From Trachythela sp. YZ-2020 (taxonomy: Eukaryota > Cnidaria > Anthozoa > Malacalcyonacea > Clavulariidae): a stretch of 64,000 bases of DNA. The DNA lies in NCBI GenBank assembly GCA_016169945.1, contig JADLSH010000212.1:2326001-2390000 (forward strand), in the 5' to 3' direction. Of the stretch, positions 18,760-28,919 are shown piece after piece; position 1 is the stretch's first letter, and each line of letters begins with the position of its first letter. A model generated the notes under the pieces. The model was not told the origin of the DNA, made no database searches, and worked only from the letters and a program-made list of their open reading frames with translations. A program made the position numbers and the translations under genes.

Positions 18760-20271
18760 TATCTAATGCACAGAAAATCAAATCTGTGGGTCACCATGAA
18801 CCTATATGAACAGGTTTTGTGAAGAGTAATTAAAGAATGAAACACAAAAGAACTATAGATTAAATTTTCTATAAAATGAGTTACAAAGTTAACACTGATC
18901 ACTTTTATCTTAGAAAACCAGTCACAAAACATCTAAAAGAAACTGGAAAAAATTGCTTAAGCTTTATTAGTGACATGTTTACTTTTAACATAGATAACGT
19001 GAATGAAATGATTTTTAACTGCTTACAAACCAAATTAATTAAATTATTAATTATAAACTGATGGATTACTATTAATTGCATGTTATATTCTTATTTATAG
19101 CTGGTGTTTAAGAAACTATATGGTAATTCTGGGCGTCAACAGGGCACCCTTAGATTTTATCGAAAAAAATTGCAAAGAAGAAATGTTACATGTGACATTA
19201 AACATTATGAAGATTGCGAACAGCTGTTCTTAAGTGTTGGCAAGTCATTTGCTATTGCTGCTATCCTGGATTTTTTTCATATGAAATCCATTGATGATAG
19301 TCCATCCAAACACAGGCCACCTTTTCACAATATACATCTTGGAAACAACAAAGAATGCTATTTCCAAGATGTTTTGGGTACATTCGTAGATGAATACTTA
19401 ATTCCATCAAAGAAAGCTGGGGACTCTGGAGTGGCCACACCAGAACGACCCGCAGTTGATCATGTCAAAGAGTACTCACTTTGCTTACTGAGGTATTATT
19501 TTCTACTGTCTTCTATTAAAGATGCTGTTAAAGTGGGTGATGGTGATAGATTGGCTATTTTGCACAAGGAGCTCTTAGCACACTTCAAGAGTGTCCCTGG
19601 ATTTAATGCCTACGCTATTGAGATGCTCGTAAATATTCTGCAGAACAGTGTTCTCCTTTCAGAAGCAGAATCACACACATGCAGATGGGCTTCAACTGCC
19701 AACTGGAAAGGTGGAGCAGGAAAAAACATCGAGATGGATTTGTTACAAGAGAACAGTAACAGGGATATAAAGAAATACATTAAAGGCATGGGTGCCAACA
19801 AGACAGATAAATCAATTGAAAGAATGAGCAGGGCATCTGGAGGACTAAGATCAATCATTGACAATTTTGATGATCAGGTTGGAAAAAAGCGTACATCATC
19901 ATCACACAGTCACAAGTCGGCAACAAATGATGAATAGCTAATCATTGAAGATCTCCAGAAAGTCCAACCCTTTGCAACTGTCCCAGGCAGGAAACATAAT
20001 TCATTCCGTAAGGCATCGTCAGATCCCTTAGCATCATTGGATCAAGAGGCATTTCATGCATGGTTGAAGAAACACCAGAAAAACATGTTATTCAATATAC
20101 CAAGTGAGGAAGATGATGACGAGGATGATGATGAAGGGGAGGATGATGAAGGGGAGAATGAAAATCCTTAACTTACAACGTACAGTAAGTTTTTATTATT
20201 AACCCTTTGTTTACCAGGGACTTTCAGCTTAATGAGTAAAATTGTCTGGGTAGCCTGAGTAAAATACCTAA

Positions 20272-20792
20272 GGCCCTGTTTACATGAGCCCTACATGAAG
20301 GGCTAGCCCTAACAGTAGGGCTGGTTTTCAGCCCCTGTTTACATGATAAAAATCAGCCCTTTTGGTAGGGCTGGCTCGCTGCATAAACAACATTAAATGG
20401 CTTCCTACAACTCATTTACTTTCTTACGAAGTCCAAAATCATATTTTACAGAGCAAATTTTCGAATAAAAACCAGCGGACAATTGCATGAATATTGTTCT
20501 AGAGCTAAATATTTAAATCGAAAATGACCTCGAAAAGCAGAGCTTAACACAGATACAGCAAGTTTTTTTTTACTCAGCCCTACTAGGAGGGCTAGCCCTC
20601 CTGTTGCGTTTATATGGGAAATTTCTAGCCCTACTAGGCAAGATCTTGGGTAGTTAATAGCGAGATCTCGCCTAGTAGGGCTGTCCCTCCTCTCATATAA
20701 ACGGTAACAATTTTTAATAGGGATTTTAATTAGCTCGCGGGATCTCGCCTAGGAGGGCCAGCCCTTCATGTAGAACTCATGTAAACAGGACC
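20272..20792. mobile_element. PIF/Harbinger-type MITE between the two transposon genes
   Basis: The ends are GGCCCTGTTTACATGAG and, in reverse complement, GGTCCTGTTTACATGAG, with TAA on both sides (20269-20271, 20793-20795), the 3-bp TSD of PIF/Harbinger. Inside are repeated GGGCTAGCCCT and CTAGTAGGGCTG words that can fold. It lies in the gap between the convergent 3' ends of DUF6589 and the helicase, where insertion would do little harm. Confidence 0.8.
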
Positions 20793-21894
20793 TAAATGTC
20801 CTGTTGGTAAATAAAGGTTTAATTTATCAGTTCATTTATTTATATCTACACAATGAGCACATGAACAGGTTTCCTTGCATACACTGCAACAAATATGTCC
20901 AGGGTAAATTGACTTGGGTTGTGATGCGTCGAGAAATTCCAGTAACGTTTTTCTCAGACAGCAGTTATTGGTTTAATTGACAATATGCTTTGATCTCATC
21001 CTGAAACCCAGGTCTGTTATTTGCAATATCCTTATTGTTATAGTAAAGCACTGCCGTTGATTGTTGGCCATCTCTCCCTGCCCTTCCTGTTTCCTGAAAA
21101 TATTCTCTGATAGACTGAGGAGGGCCAATGTGGATAACTTGACGTATTGATTTAATATCTATTCCCATTCCCATAGCAACAGTTGCAAACACTACTCTTA
21201 TTGTAGATTTCGAGCTGCTCAGTTGTTTCAAGATGTTATCTTTCATAGTTCGTGTCTGTGGAGAATGAAATTGTGCAAACAACCTGTTGTTTGGTACAGC
21301 GTCAGATCCTGGGGGATAGTATTGGGCTTTACCCATAACATGCTCAAATAGCCTATAGGCAAAACCACACCATTTTAGTGATAAGTATATAATGGTAAGT
21401 GGGTATTCTATTGTAGATTTCAATAAATCTTTAGCAATTGGAATGATAATTTTTTCAATTGCTTCTATATCACTTCCTTCACGAAAATGTTTCTCATAAT
21501 ATATATTTGGCCGGTCAGGGTTGACAACCACTTCAACACAAACTTTCAAACCAAGAGAACATTGTATATCCTTTATATCTGTTTTGTTTGCAGTTGCTGT
21601 GAGTGCAAGCACTGGAACGTGTGGAAAAGCTGCACACAACATACCAAGCCTGCTATAATCTCTTCGGAAGTCATAACCCCTTCAAAATAATAAAAAATAT
21701 TTTAAAATAATATACACCTTGTAAAATAATGAACCCCTATGAATGAGCATTTGCCACTGCCATGGAGTGTTCACTGCACACTTGCTGTGAAAATTGAGGG
21801 CATAATTTCTTTTAATAGTCAATCACAAAAAGTCTAAGGCAAATTGTATGGGTCAGAGTAAAAGAATAAAGTAGGGCAAATTCAGACCCATTCC

Positions 21895-22440
21895 AGATAT
21901 GCTGAATGGGGGTGGAGGAGCAAATTCAGCATCTGTGGCAAGGGTACGTTGTGCATGGGGAAAGTTTAAAGAGCTCTCTGGGATCCTGACAAGGAAGGAA
22001 GTGTTGCTAAAGCTGAAGGGGAAGGTGTATGTGGCCTGTGTGAGGAGTGCTATGGTGTATGGAAGTGAGACGTGGGCCATGACTGTGGAGCTGAATAATA
22101 GACTGGAGAGGACAGAGATGCGGATGGTGCGCCGGTGCAGTGGATGTGGGTTTTCACTAGTTTCCATCTATCAAACTGACGTTATGCAATTTTCCCGATT
22201 TTCAAATATTTTCATATTCGTTTTATTGATTTTTCTTCATCAATTTGGTTAGGGTTAGGTTTTGGGGTTAGGGTAGGTTTTAGGGTTAGGGTCAGTTACA
22301 AAGTTTTTAACTTTACTTCAAAGTTGAAAAAATGACGTAACGTCAGTTTGGTAGATGGAAACAAGTGGCCACCGTGGATGTGTGGCGTATCGCTGAGGGA
22401 CAGGGGTCTAGCGAGGAGCTGAGGGAAATAATGGGTATAG
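21895..22440 (+). pseudogene. LINE reverse-transcriptase fragment in helicase intron
   Basis: RCAWGKFKELSGILTRKEVL, then GKVYVACVRSAMVYGSETWA and RTEMRMVRRCSG, is the C-terminal part of another non-LTR polymerase family. A 226-bp MITE splits it at 22149-22374, after which CGVSLRDRGLARS resumes at about 22381. It lies inside the 924-bp intron (21680-22603) of the minus-strand helicase, in the opposite orientation. Confidence 0.8.
22149..22374. mobile_element. 226-bp MITE with GGGTTA core inside LINE fragment
   Basis: TTTCCATCTATCAAACTGAC and, in reverse complement, TTTCCATCTACCAAACTGAC lie near the two ends. TGGATGTG is duplicated at 22141-22148 and 22375-22382, an 8-bp TSD within the LINE coding sequence. 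The core (22246-22300) has several GGGTTA/TTAGGG-like words. No ORF. Confidence 0.8.
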
Positions 22441-23307
22441 TTAATGTTGCATGTACTAATTTACAACAACATGGATTGTATTACAAGTGAACACATTGGA
22501 AATAAAACCATTATATCCAAAAATCTAGTACAACAAGATGATATACATTTTATAATTTGACGTGTTTTAATTCTGACAATGTTATTTTTGTACATGTGCT
22601 TACCATTCTAAAATACAGTGAGCCTCGTCAATCACTATCGAACAAACTCTTTCTTGATACAGCTTGCTGTTTAATAAATGTCGACCAAATTTGCAAGATA
22701 TGAATGATTCTGGATGAGCAAATACAAAATTATAATGAGCATTCTTAAGTTTATCCTGGTCACACATATGTAAATCACATTGAAGGTCTTCGTCTTCGTT
22801 CATACGTCCGATTCCTTGGCATTTAAGATTAAAAATTGACGTCCTAAATCCCGCCGAAGATAAGCGTCTGATTTGGTCGTGAATTAAAGAGTTTAATGGC
22901 GTTACAATTATACAAACAGCAGAGAACAATTCGCTTTCCTTATCAATTCCTTGAGTCGCTATTCCTCGGTGAATGCATTCTTTCGTAAACAACAGCATCG
23001 GTAACAGTTGGAAAATTAAGGATTTTCCATAGCCTGTGGGCAAGACTGCCACAACATCCCGACCTAGAAATAAGCTTTCCAGTGAAATAACTTGTTTAGG
23101 CCGTAAAATAACATCACAATACAGGCTTGTTGTAACAGCAACGTGAAGACAACGAAGGAAATCCAACGGCTTGAAAGCACACTGCGACTGATCGGACATA
23201 TTTGTTTTGGTCGCGAGCAGTACAGTAGCCTGCGAACAGGCTGTAAGAAGTAAGCGTGTTTATAACCATTTAACCACCCCTCCCTGATGACAAAATATTA
23301 TAGTAGG

Positions 23308-23371
23308 TCACGTGATCAGCGTCCACCAGGGTATTCGCTCCCCAAGAGCAAATACCCTGGGTACGAGGTTG
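23308..23371 (-). repeat. Right terminal inverted repeat of the 8.5-kb transposon
   Basis: Exact reverse complement of 14836-14899, with the same CCAGGGTATT...AATACCCTGG palindrome; followed by TSD copy AACTGAATG (23372-23380). Only one base past its inner edge does it differ from the left arm. Confidence 0.9.
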
Positions 23372-23448
23372 AACTGAATGCTCTGACCATAAAACAGAGC
23401 CTTGCCAGGGGTAGCCATTCCCTGACGACCATGAACCAAGAAACACTT

Positions 23449-23585
23449 GGACAGTCCTTAATCTGACCAAGGGGAATGAAACCCCTACGGACAGTCCTTA
23501 ACCTGACCCGGAGTGCTAGACCCATACGGGCAGTCCTTAACCTGACCAAGGGGCGATAAACCCCTATATGGACAGTCCTTAATTA
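23449..23585. repeat. About 40-bp tandem repeat beside the transposon
   Basis: GGACAGTCCTTAACCTGACC recurs at 23449, 23489, 23528 and 23570 (the last truncated) with CCAAGGGG and AACCCCTA between. ORFs here are translations of the repeat. It lies outside the right TSD. Confidence 0.8.
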
Positions 23586-24716
23586 TCTATGGACCTGAGT
23601 AAGCGAAGCGCTCAATATAAATGACATGATCTTGTTGGCATCCTGCAAGTTATGCCCTAATTAACTTGTATTATATTGCGCGTTATGATTGGTCAATATG
23701 TTAGTAGGAGGCGTTACCACTGATCTGAAACTAGAGCATCCTATTGAATTCAATGAGCCAATTTTGAAGCCAGAATATTTTTAATGAGATCAGATTTTTA
23801 AATCTGTCAAATTCTTGACTAGTCAAATCGTTAGCTCTTTAAATTAGTTATGTTATGAAGCAAATATATTTTTCTATGCAACGTGAAAAATATAGCTTCC
23901 AACATCTCTTCTAATGAGTTTTAGAGCGTTTTAAACACCACATAATGAGGCTTGTGGCGGCCACATCGGTGTGCCCTCATTAGTTATTCACCGGCAAATT
24001 TAGGAAGAAAGAGAGGCCACTGATGACAAATTCTTATCGAGACAATATTTTTCCTTTCCCACCAATAACTAGAACATGTTAGAACCTCTTTAAACATGTC
24101 CCCAACACCACAGTAGATTTGTTGTGGTCACACCGATGTGGCCGCCATTGGCTTCATTTATGCATGGAGATGCACTATCCAGTCCTTGTTTTCAGATCAG
24201 TGGGCGTTACCATGAAATATCAATGGCTGCCCACGTGAAAGCATGCCCAATGATGAAAATTATCTTTGAACTATCTGTCAATAAGTAAAACTAAACAATG
24301 CGTTCCCTGAGGCCTGGACGGAAGGAATCGCCGCTTTTGAAGCAGAAACTTATCTGATACCTAGCTTCAACGCGTTGTCTCATTAACTTAAATTTATATT
24401 GTCTATGAATTTGCTCATGTGACAGGTTTGCGCCCATGGTAACATGAGAACTCCGAAGAAACCATTGCGAAAGGTTGAGTGATAATATCAAATAACTCAT
24501 TAATCCAAAACTCACACAAGACTTGCAAGCTTAAAGATCATCCAGAATTAAAACTAACAAGCAAATTTATCAGTATCAGGCCAAGTCAGAGATAGTGGAA
24601 AACAAATCAAACTCAACTAGTATTTGGAACTATATTGAGAAATTCATTCCAAAATAGTACGAAACGCTGACTAGCACTGTGAAAATTAATGGTACACGCG
24701 TAAAAATCATCAAGTT
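23586..24716. other. No gene seen
   Basis: AT-rich sequence without coding signal. CACCACATAATGAGGCTTGTGGCGGCCAC (23936-23964) and ACACCACAGTAGATTTGTTGTGGTCACAC (24107-24135) share the words CACAC/GTGGCCGCCA and may be a diverged repeat pair. Confidence 0.4.
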
Positions 24717-25075
24717 GATGCAACATTGTCATCAACTTGTTCAACATTGTTCCCGTCAAGGTTGAACAATGTTGTGCTGCACCCCCCGGACAAGTTGTCA
24801 ACAATGTTGTTCATGCCTGTCGAAACAATATTGTTTACGGTTGTTACAAGGTTTGAACAATGTTGTTGGGACAGCACAAATCAACATGATATCATCGATG
24901 TTTTATATTGTTTTAACAATGCGAAAACAGCCATTGACATGTTTGTTCAATGCTGTTTTAACAGTATCCAGCAACATGAACAATGTTGTTGGAACAACAC
25001 GAATCAACATGATATCATTCATGTTTTTTATTGTCAACAACTGTGAAAATCATTGTTTTAACAATGCAAAAACAG
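24717..25075. repeat. Degenerate array of CAACATTGTT/AACAATGTTG palindromes
   Basis: At least ten copies of AACAATGTTG, CAACATTGTT or near variants are spread over about 350 bp, some within longer repeats such as ATGTTGTTGGAACA and ATCAACATGATATCAT (24892, 25003). Overlapping ORFs reflect the repeat. Short self-complementary words in this density suggest satellite-like amplification. Confidence 0.7.
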
Positions 25076-25156
25076 CCATAATGACAAGTATATTCAGCTT
25101 GTTAGAACAACTCAGTTCGGATCTGATTTCAGGGCCATCAGGGGGGGAGGAGGAGA

Positions 25157-25377
25157 TTACATGTAAACTACGTCAGGCGTTCCTCTTTTCAGTTTGCAAT
25201 TTTCCTAATTAAATTTTCAATTTGCAAAAAATTCGATGCAAATCCCATGTTCCAGGAACACTGCAAATTTCCTCAAGGGATTTGCAACAAACGTTTTGAA
25301 AATTGCAAAGGTAATTAGTAAAATTGCAATTGAATTAGGAACTGAAAAGAGGAACGCTTGGTGTAGTTTACCTGTAA
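25157..25377. mobile_element. 220-bp inverted-repeat element (MITE-like)
   Basis: TTACATGTAAACTACGTCAG at the left and CTTGGTGTAGTTTACCTGTAA at the right are inverted, and GCGTTCCTCTTTTCAGTT pairs with AACTGAAAAGAGGAACGC further in. No coding capacity; superfamily not determined. Confidence 0.65.
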
Positions 25378-28009
25378 TTGTAGCTTTCCAAAGTGCTGAA
25401 AAGCCAGAAAAATATGGCTGCAAGTTGCCAACCCGGCCTGAAAAGAATCCAAATCAAATAGAGGTAAAGGCACAGTTCACAATCATTTCATTTTTGCAAT
25501 ATAAATAATTAATAATTAATAAATAACGATTATTTGATATATATTAACAAAAACTAAGTATTCTATTGTTTAATTATTAAATGGCTGAAAACACATATTT
25601 AACATATTTATTCAACTCCAAGGGTACATTCTATATTATACATGTATGTTCTTCAATAAAGAATTAACAATCATTGCACAATTAAGAGCTTCTTGGAGGA
25701 GGAAATATATATATTACACATTATCATGCCCCAGTTAATGTAAATTCCATTTCTCCCCCCACCCGAGTCCCTGCCTGTGTACAGCTTGGGGTAGACAGGG
25801 CGTACAACCACGGTACGGTGCAATTTAAACCAATTACTGGTTTTCTATAAGTTGCTGCAATTATCTTTCTATTACTCAGGGCATTTTTTAATAAATCGTT
25901 AGTGGGGGGGCCATCATCGAAAGGGGTGTATTACAGGTGTGAGAAGTTGAAGGGGGGTCTGGGGTCCTACCCCAGAATTTTGTGTATTCATGAGTCTCTC
26001 AGTGGCTTGATTTCCTGCATTTTCAGGGACAATTTGTTATATATCCCATCTAAACGGAGCCAGGTTTTGTTGTGAGAATACCATAACTTTCCTCTTTTTT
26101 GCTTATATTCTGGACAAAAGGGACCTTCACTGGGGGGGGGGCAACATAGCTTACTGGGGGCAATTAAATAATTATTTGAATTGAAATACTGCATGACCTA
26201 ACCAGACCCTTGGAATTCCAGTCAATTCAAATGATTATTCAACCTGAAATGAAGGGGTAAAACTTATATACACTGTAAACAACATCAATAGCAAATATCT
26301 CACTAAATAGTGTTTATTGGCTGAAGAAGAATAAATTAAAATTAACTGGCCAGCCCTGTATTTCAACCACTTATGAGTATCAATCTTCTGTCTGCATCCT
26401 TTGAAAGTTCAATATTTTTAACCTCACATTTAATTAAAGTTAACGTTTTCTTTCCCATTTTGAGAACATCCAGTTTCAATCCACCTGAAGAATCACTAAG
26501 TTTCTTTGTTTGATAATGATTCATGATATTTCTGTAAATCTGCAAATGTTTCACTCCAGATAGGATGTTTAGCAACTCACAACTCCCATAAATTAGGATT
26601 ATATACAATAGTCATTCATTCACAAAATGTCTTTTGCAATGTTTATGGTGGGCCTCTGAGCCCCAATTACATGTTTTTTTAAGATGTCGTATGTGCCAGA
26701 TGCCCTCTGAGGAAATTTTGCACCAAATTCTACATGGGTCATGCCTTGCCTTTACCAGTGGTGTAGGCCATACAAGGGAAATACATGCTGAAATTCATAG
26801 ACTATATGGGACATCTCATAATCTAGGATCAAATTTGTTTTTCATTCATTTTAAGCAGTACGTGGCAAATGTAGCAATAGTGATGGCCGGGTCATGCTAT
26901 ACATGTAATTGTTTAAACTCCTCAAACCTTTATGATCTATTGTTTTCAGACTAATTGCATGGTTATTACCATAGCATGACTAGTTGCCTGTGCTATATTA
27001 CCTCTCCACTGAGGGGAAAGCCAAAATTACTTACCGAAAGATCACCACAACAATTTGTCTGATATATTCATAGATCATGTTTTCATACTCAACACTACAG
27101 AGAGATAAAAATATAACTAATTACATTTGGACATAAAGATGATTTAAGCCCCCATAAGCAGGCGAGGAATCATAGTAGCCTCCTCCACCCCCATCCATGA
27201 CAAGTCAACCTGTTTAGCACAGGGAATATTATACTATAACTACAACTAACTGCACACATATATGCACTCTATGATCTTACCTGTCTATAGTTCACCTATC
27301 GCATAAAAGGAAAATCCCAATACATCCTGGTGTAGATTGAGTACTTGGTTAATTATTAATACTGTACTATGAAGTGGGGTTTTCTTGGCAGACAATGTAC
27401 TGACACCTGTCAGGGATCAAAGTGATAGACAGCAGACGACAATTGGGAGGGGAGGGCAGGGCAGCAGCGCATATTTAATAGAGCAACTGAGAAGAAATTT
27501 GTTTGCCCATATGATATTTTGGCCATACTTTAAATTTGAAAGTAGGATAATTCCCAGTTAACTGCATGAAAGATATCTGTTCAGAGTTATCTCTGACAGA
27601 AACATTACTGTCAGTGGGCCACTCAGAAGAAACGTTTGAACAAAAATTTGCAAAGTGCATTGCTCGTGGTTTCATACTGAAATTTTTAAAATGCAATGGT
27701 ATCATGTTTTTTATATATTTTCTTCTACAAAATAACTTACACAATTGAAAGATTAATACTTTTAACTTAAATTTCGTAAATTAATTCTGGGGGTTCATTC
27801 AAAATCTACAAATTTCGCGGTCTATGCTGAATTACGCTAACCCCTAGAGCAAAAGCTGATTTCCAAGAGGGGCGTAGATGTGAATATTGAAAATTACATT
27901 AAAAATTACAAAAATTACACTAATTACAAACATGGCAAGGCAAACATAAATAAGAGATACAATTACAAGTTTTTAATAACAAACAATCAGGAAATTCTAA
28001 TTAATTAAT
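25378..28009. other. No supported gene in 2.6 kb
   Basis: Mixed AT-rich sequence with G- and C-runs near 25905 and 26130. Two short frames could be exons but lack splice partners or known motifs: 27566-27748 plus (KDICSELSLTETLLSVGHSE) and 26363-26608 minus. AAATTACA is repeated in tandem at 27890-27920. I make no call. Confidence 0.45.
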
Positions 28010-28190
28010 TAACTGAACCGGCCAGGTATCACATTACTTGCATTAAAGGCAATAAGATATTTATTATTCCTTAATTCGTCTGGAAGGCTGTTCCACCGTT
28101 TAGCCCCTCCATAACTTAGACTCTTTTTAAGATATTCAGTCTTAGGATTGGGCAAATACAGTGTAGTGGAATCGAGAGGAAGACGTCTGT
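28010..28190 (-). pseudogene. LINE reverse-transcriptase C-terminal scrap
   Basis: Read on the minus strand, the sequence gives RLPLDSTTLYLPNPKTEYLK followed by KSLSYGGAKRWNSLPDELRN, the conserved tail of jockey/CR1-like LINE polymerases (compare GAVLWNSLPTEL at 790-830). Only this tail remains. Confidence 0.75.
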
Positions 28191-28242
28191 TGAAAAATAT
28201 CAGTTAACATTTTTGGCCCTAGATTATGGGTTATTTTATAAT

Positions 28243-28381
28243 GGTAATTGAACTGGAGTGCAATTTGGACTGAAATCAAACGCGTGATTACAAAATCGCA
28301 CGACCGCGAAGCGGGAGTGCGATTTGTAATCACAAGTTTGATTTCAGACCAAAATTGCACGACACGAAGTTCAATTTCCAC
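28243..28381. repeat. Long imperfect palindrome (about 65-bp arms)
   Basis: The arms run from AATTGAACTGGAGTGCAATT to AAATTGCACGACACGAAGTTC with GTGATTACAAAATCGCAC paired with GTGCGATTTGTAATCAC. The centre is CCGCGAAGCGG. Shares the C-GAAG-C-G style centre with palindromes elsewhere in the window. Confidence 0.85.
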
Positions 28382-28653
28382 GTTTTACCACATTTGAATG
28401 CTGACAGTAGAATGTTGATACTCAGTCTCGTAAGATATTACGATATTCCCGCCAAACACCAGAACAAGATGAAGAATTAATACAAAATTATGAGAGCCCA
28501 AAAATCCGTGACTAACTGCTATAATGGCAGTATTATGATAAATTATAAATAAAGTTTGAAGTAAACATTGCTGCCGCTGCAGGTTATAGACTGACACCCA
28601 GGCAAAGTAGTGAAACAGGGAAAACCCCAAGTCGACAAAGGGGCTAAGGTCCC

Positions 28654-28766
28654 TGTTATGTTCCTTGTATATCTCAAGGATTGATAAGGATTCAAATACA
28701 AACACAACTGTAAAATTGCTATTAGTTTAATGGCTTCCTAAGAGAGAGACTATACATCATGAATCA
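28654..28766 (-). repeat. Partial Gypsy LTR in inverted orientation
   Basis: TGTTATGTTCCTTGTATATC to about 28766 is the near-perfect reverse complement of the last 113 bases of the LTR at 33020-33181. It lies just upstream of the Gypsy gag region where a direct LTR would be expected. The first 49 LTR bases are missing. Confidence 0.8.
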
Positions 28767-28919
28767 ATATATCATCCAGGTGTAAAAGGTAGGCCTGTAT
28801 ATTAAACTTCGCACTAAGCAAACTTGTTAGCAGAACAAGTGAGAAGTTGCGAAAAGATTGGACATCAAAGTTAAAAGTCAAATCCAGTCGAAGAAAATAC
28901 AGTACAGACACAACCTACA

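Larger units (their letters stand above)
15063..20171 (+). pseudogene. ZAD-DUF6589 protein, probable transposase, five exons
   Basis: Exon model: 15063-15461, 15644-16003, 17197-17758, 17836-18014, 19101-20171. All joins keep frame: donors GTACGT, GTATCA, GTAAGC, GTACTT, each acceptor ending in AG. Exon 1 holds a ZAD-like zinc module (CRLCG near residue 26, CRPCERRVNNF near 81), which may mediate dimerisation or DNA contact. Exons 3-5 are the DUF6589 region: FTILLDNIDW (D about 300), VPCFGDQLTRVRF (D about 457) and NWKGGAGKNIEMDLLQE (E about 711), spaced like a DDE RNase H-fold transposase. A TAG at 19935-19937 truncates it at 778 residues; beyond it the same frame stays open for 77 codons to TAA 20169-20171, with LQKVQPFATVPGRKHNSF and an acidic tail that I think belong to the family. 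Either the last intron or a frameshift near 17800 must be invoked. Transposase function is an inference. Confidence 0.75.
20832..23199 (-). pseudogene. RecQ-like DNA helicase, two exons, one frameshift
   Basis: Exon 1 runs 23199-22604 and exon 2 from 21679 leftwards; the donor is GTAAGC, the acceptor TTTGAAG, and the join restores EW-GYDFRRDYSRL. Exon 1 has the RecQ LRPKQ motif 0 (residues 32-36), Walker A LPTGYGKS (53-60), TPLNSLIHDQ and VIDEAHCILEW (DEAH 191-194). Exon 2 has ALTATAN, RVVFATVAMGMGIDIKS and QETGRAGRDGQ (motifs III, V, VI), so both RecA lobes are present. It would unwind DNA 3'-5' using ATP, presumably during transposition. A one-base insertion near 20957 breaks the frame just before the C-terminal cysteine cluster (HICCSVCKETCSCAHC), after which TGA ends at 20832. 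The RecQ-C winged helix and HRDC domains are absent, as in other short transposon-linked RecQ-like proteins. It starts 172 bp inside the right terminal repeat. Confidence 0.85.
14836..23371. mobile_element. 8.5-kb DNA transposon with DUF6589 and RecQ-like genes (AcademH-like)
   Basis: Bases 14836-14899 and 23308-23371 are perfect inverted repeats of 64 bp beginning CAACCTCGTACCCAGGG. Similarity continues weakly inward (GGGAGGGGTGG occurs in both arms near 14945 and 23275). AACTGAATG flanks the element on both sides (14827-14835, 23372-23380), a 9-bp TSD; if the terminus is set one base further in, the direct repeat reads 11 bp. Inside are exactly two genes of its own: ZAD-DUF6589 (plus) starting 227 bp from the left end and a RecQ-like helicase (minus) starting 172 bp from the right end, converging tail to tail. 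From memory, the helicase-bearing Academ lineage (AcademH) of animals and fungi has about 9-10-bp TSDs and a helicase, so this is probably a member. The inserts at 16355, 16859, 18047, 20272 and 21895 are later arrivals. Confidence 0.85.

Noticed and set aside
22243..22300. Interstitial telomere or chromosome-fusion point
   Set aside because: The GGGTTA words are imperfect, under 60 bp, and lie inside a MITE with its own TSD.
27475..27748. Possible exon on either strand (DICSELSLTETLLSVGHSEET)
   Set aside because: Codon pattern is plausible but there is no acceptor/donor pair or neighbour exon that I can support.
28385..28705. 106-codon minus-strand ORF as a gene
   Set aside because: Its start is the inverted LTR sequence (same words as the ORF at 33130 in the 3' LTR).
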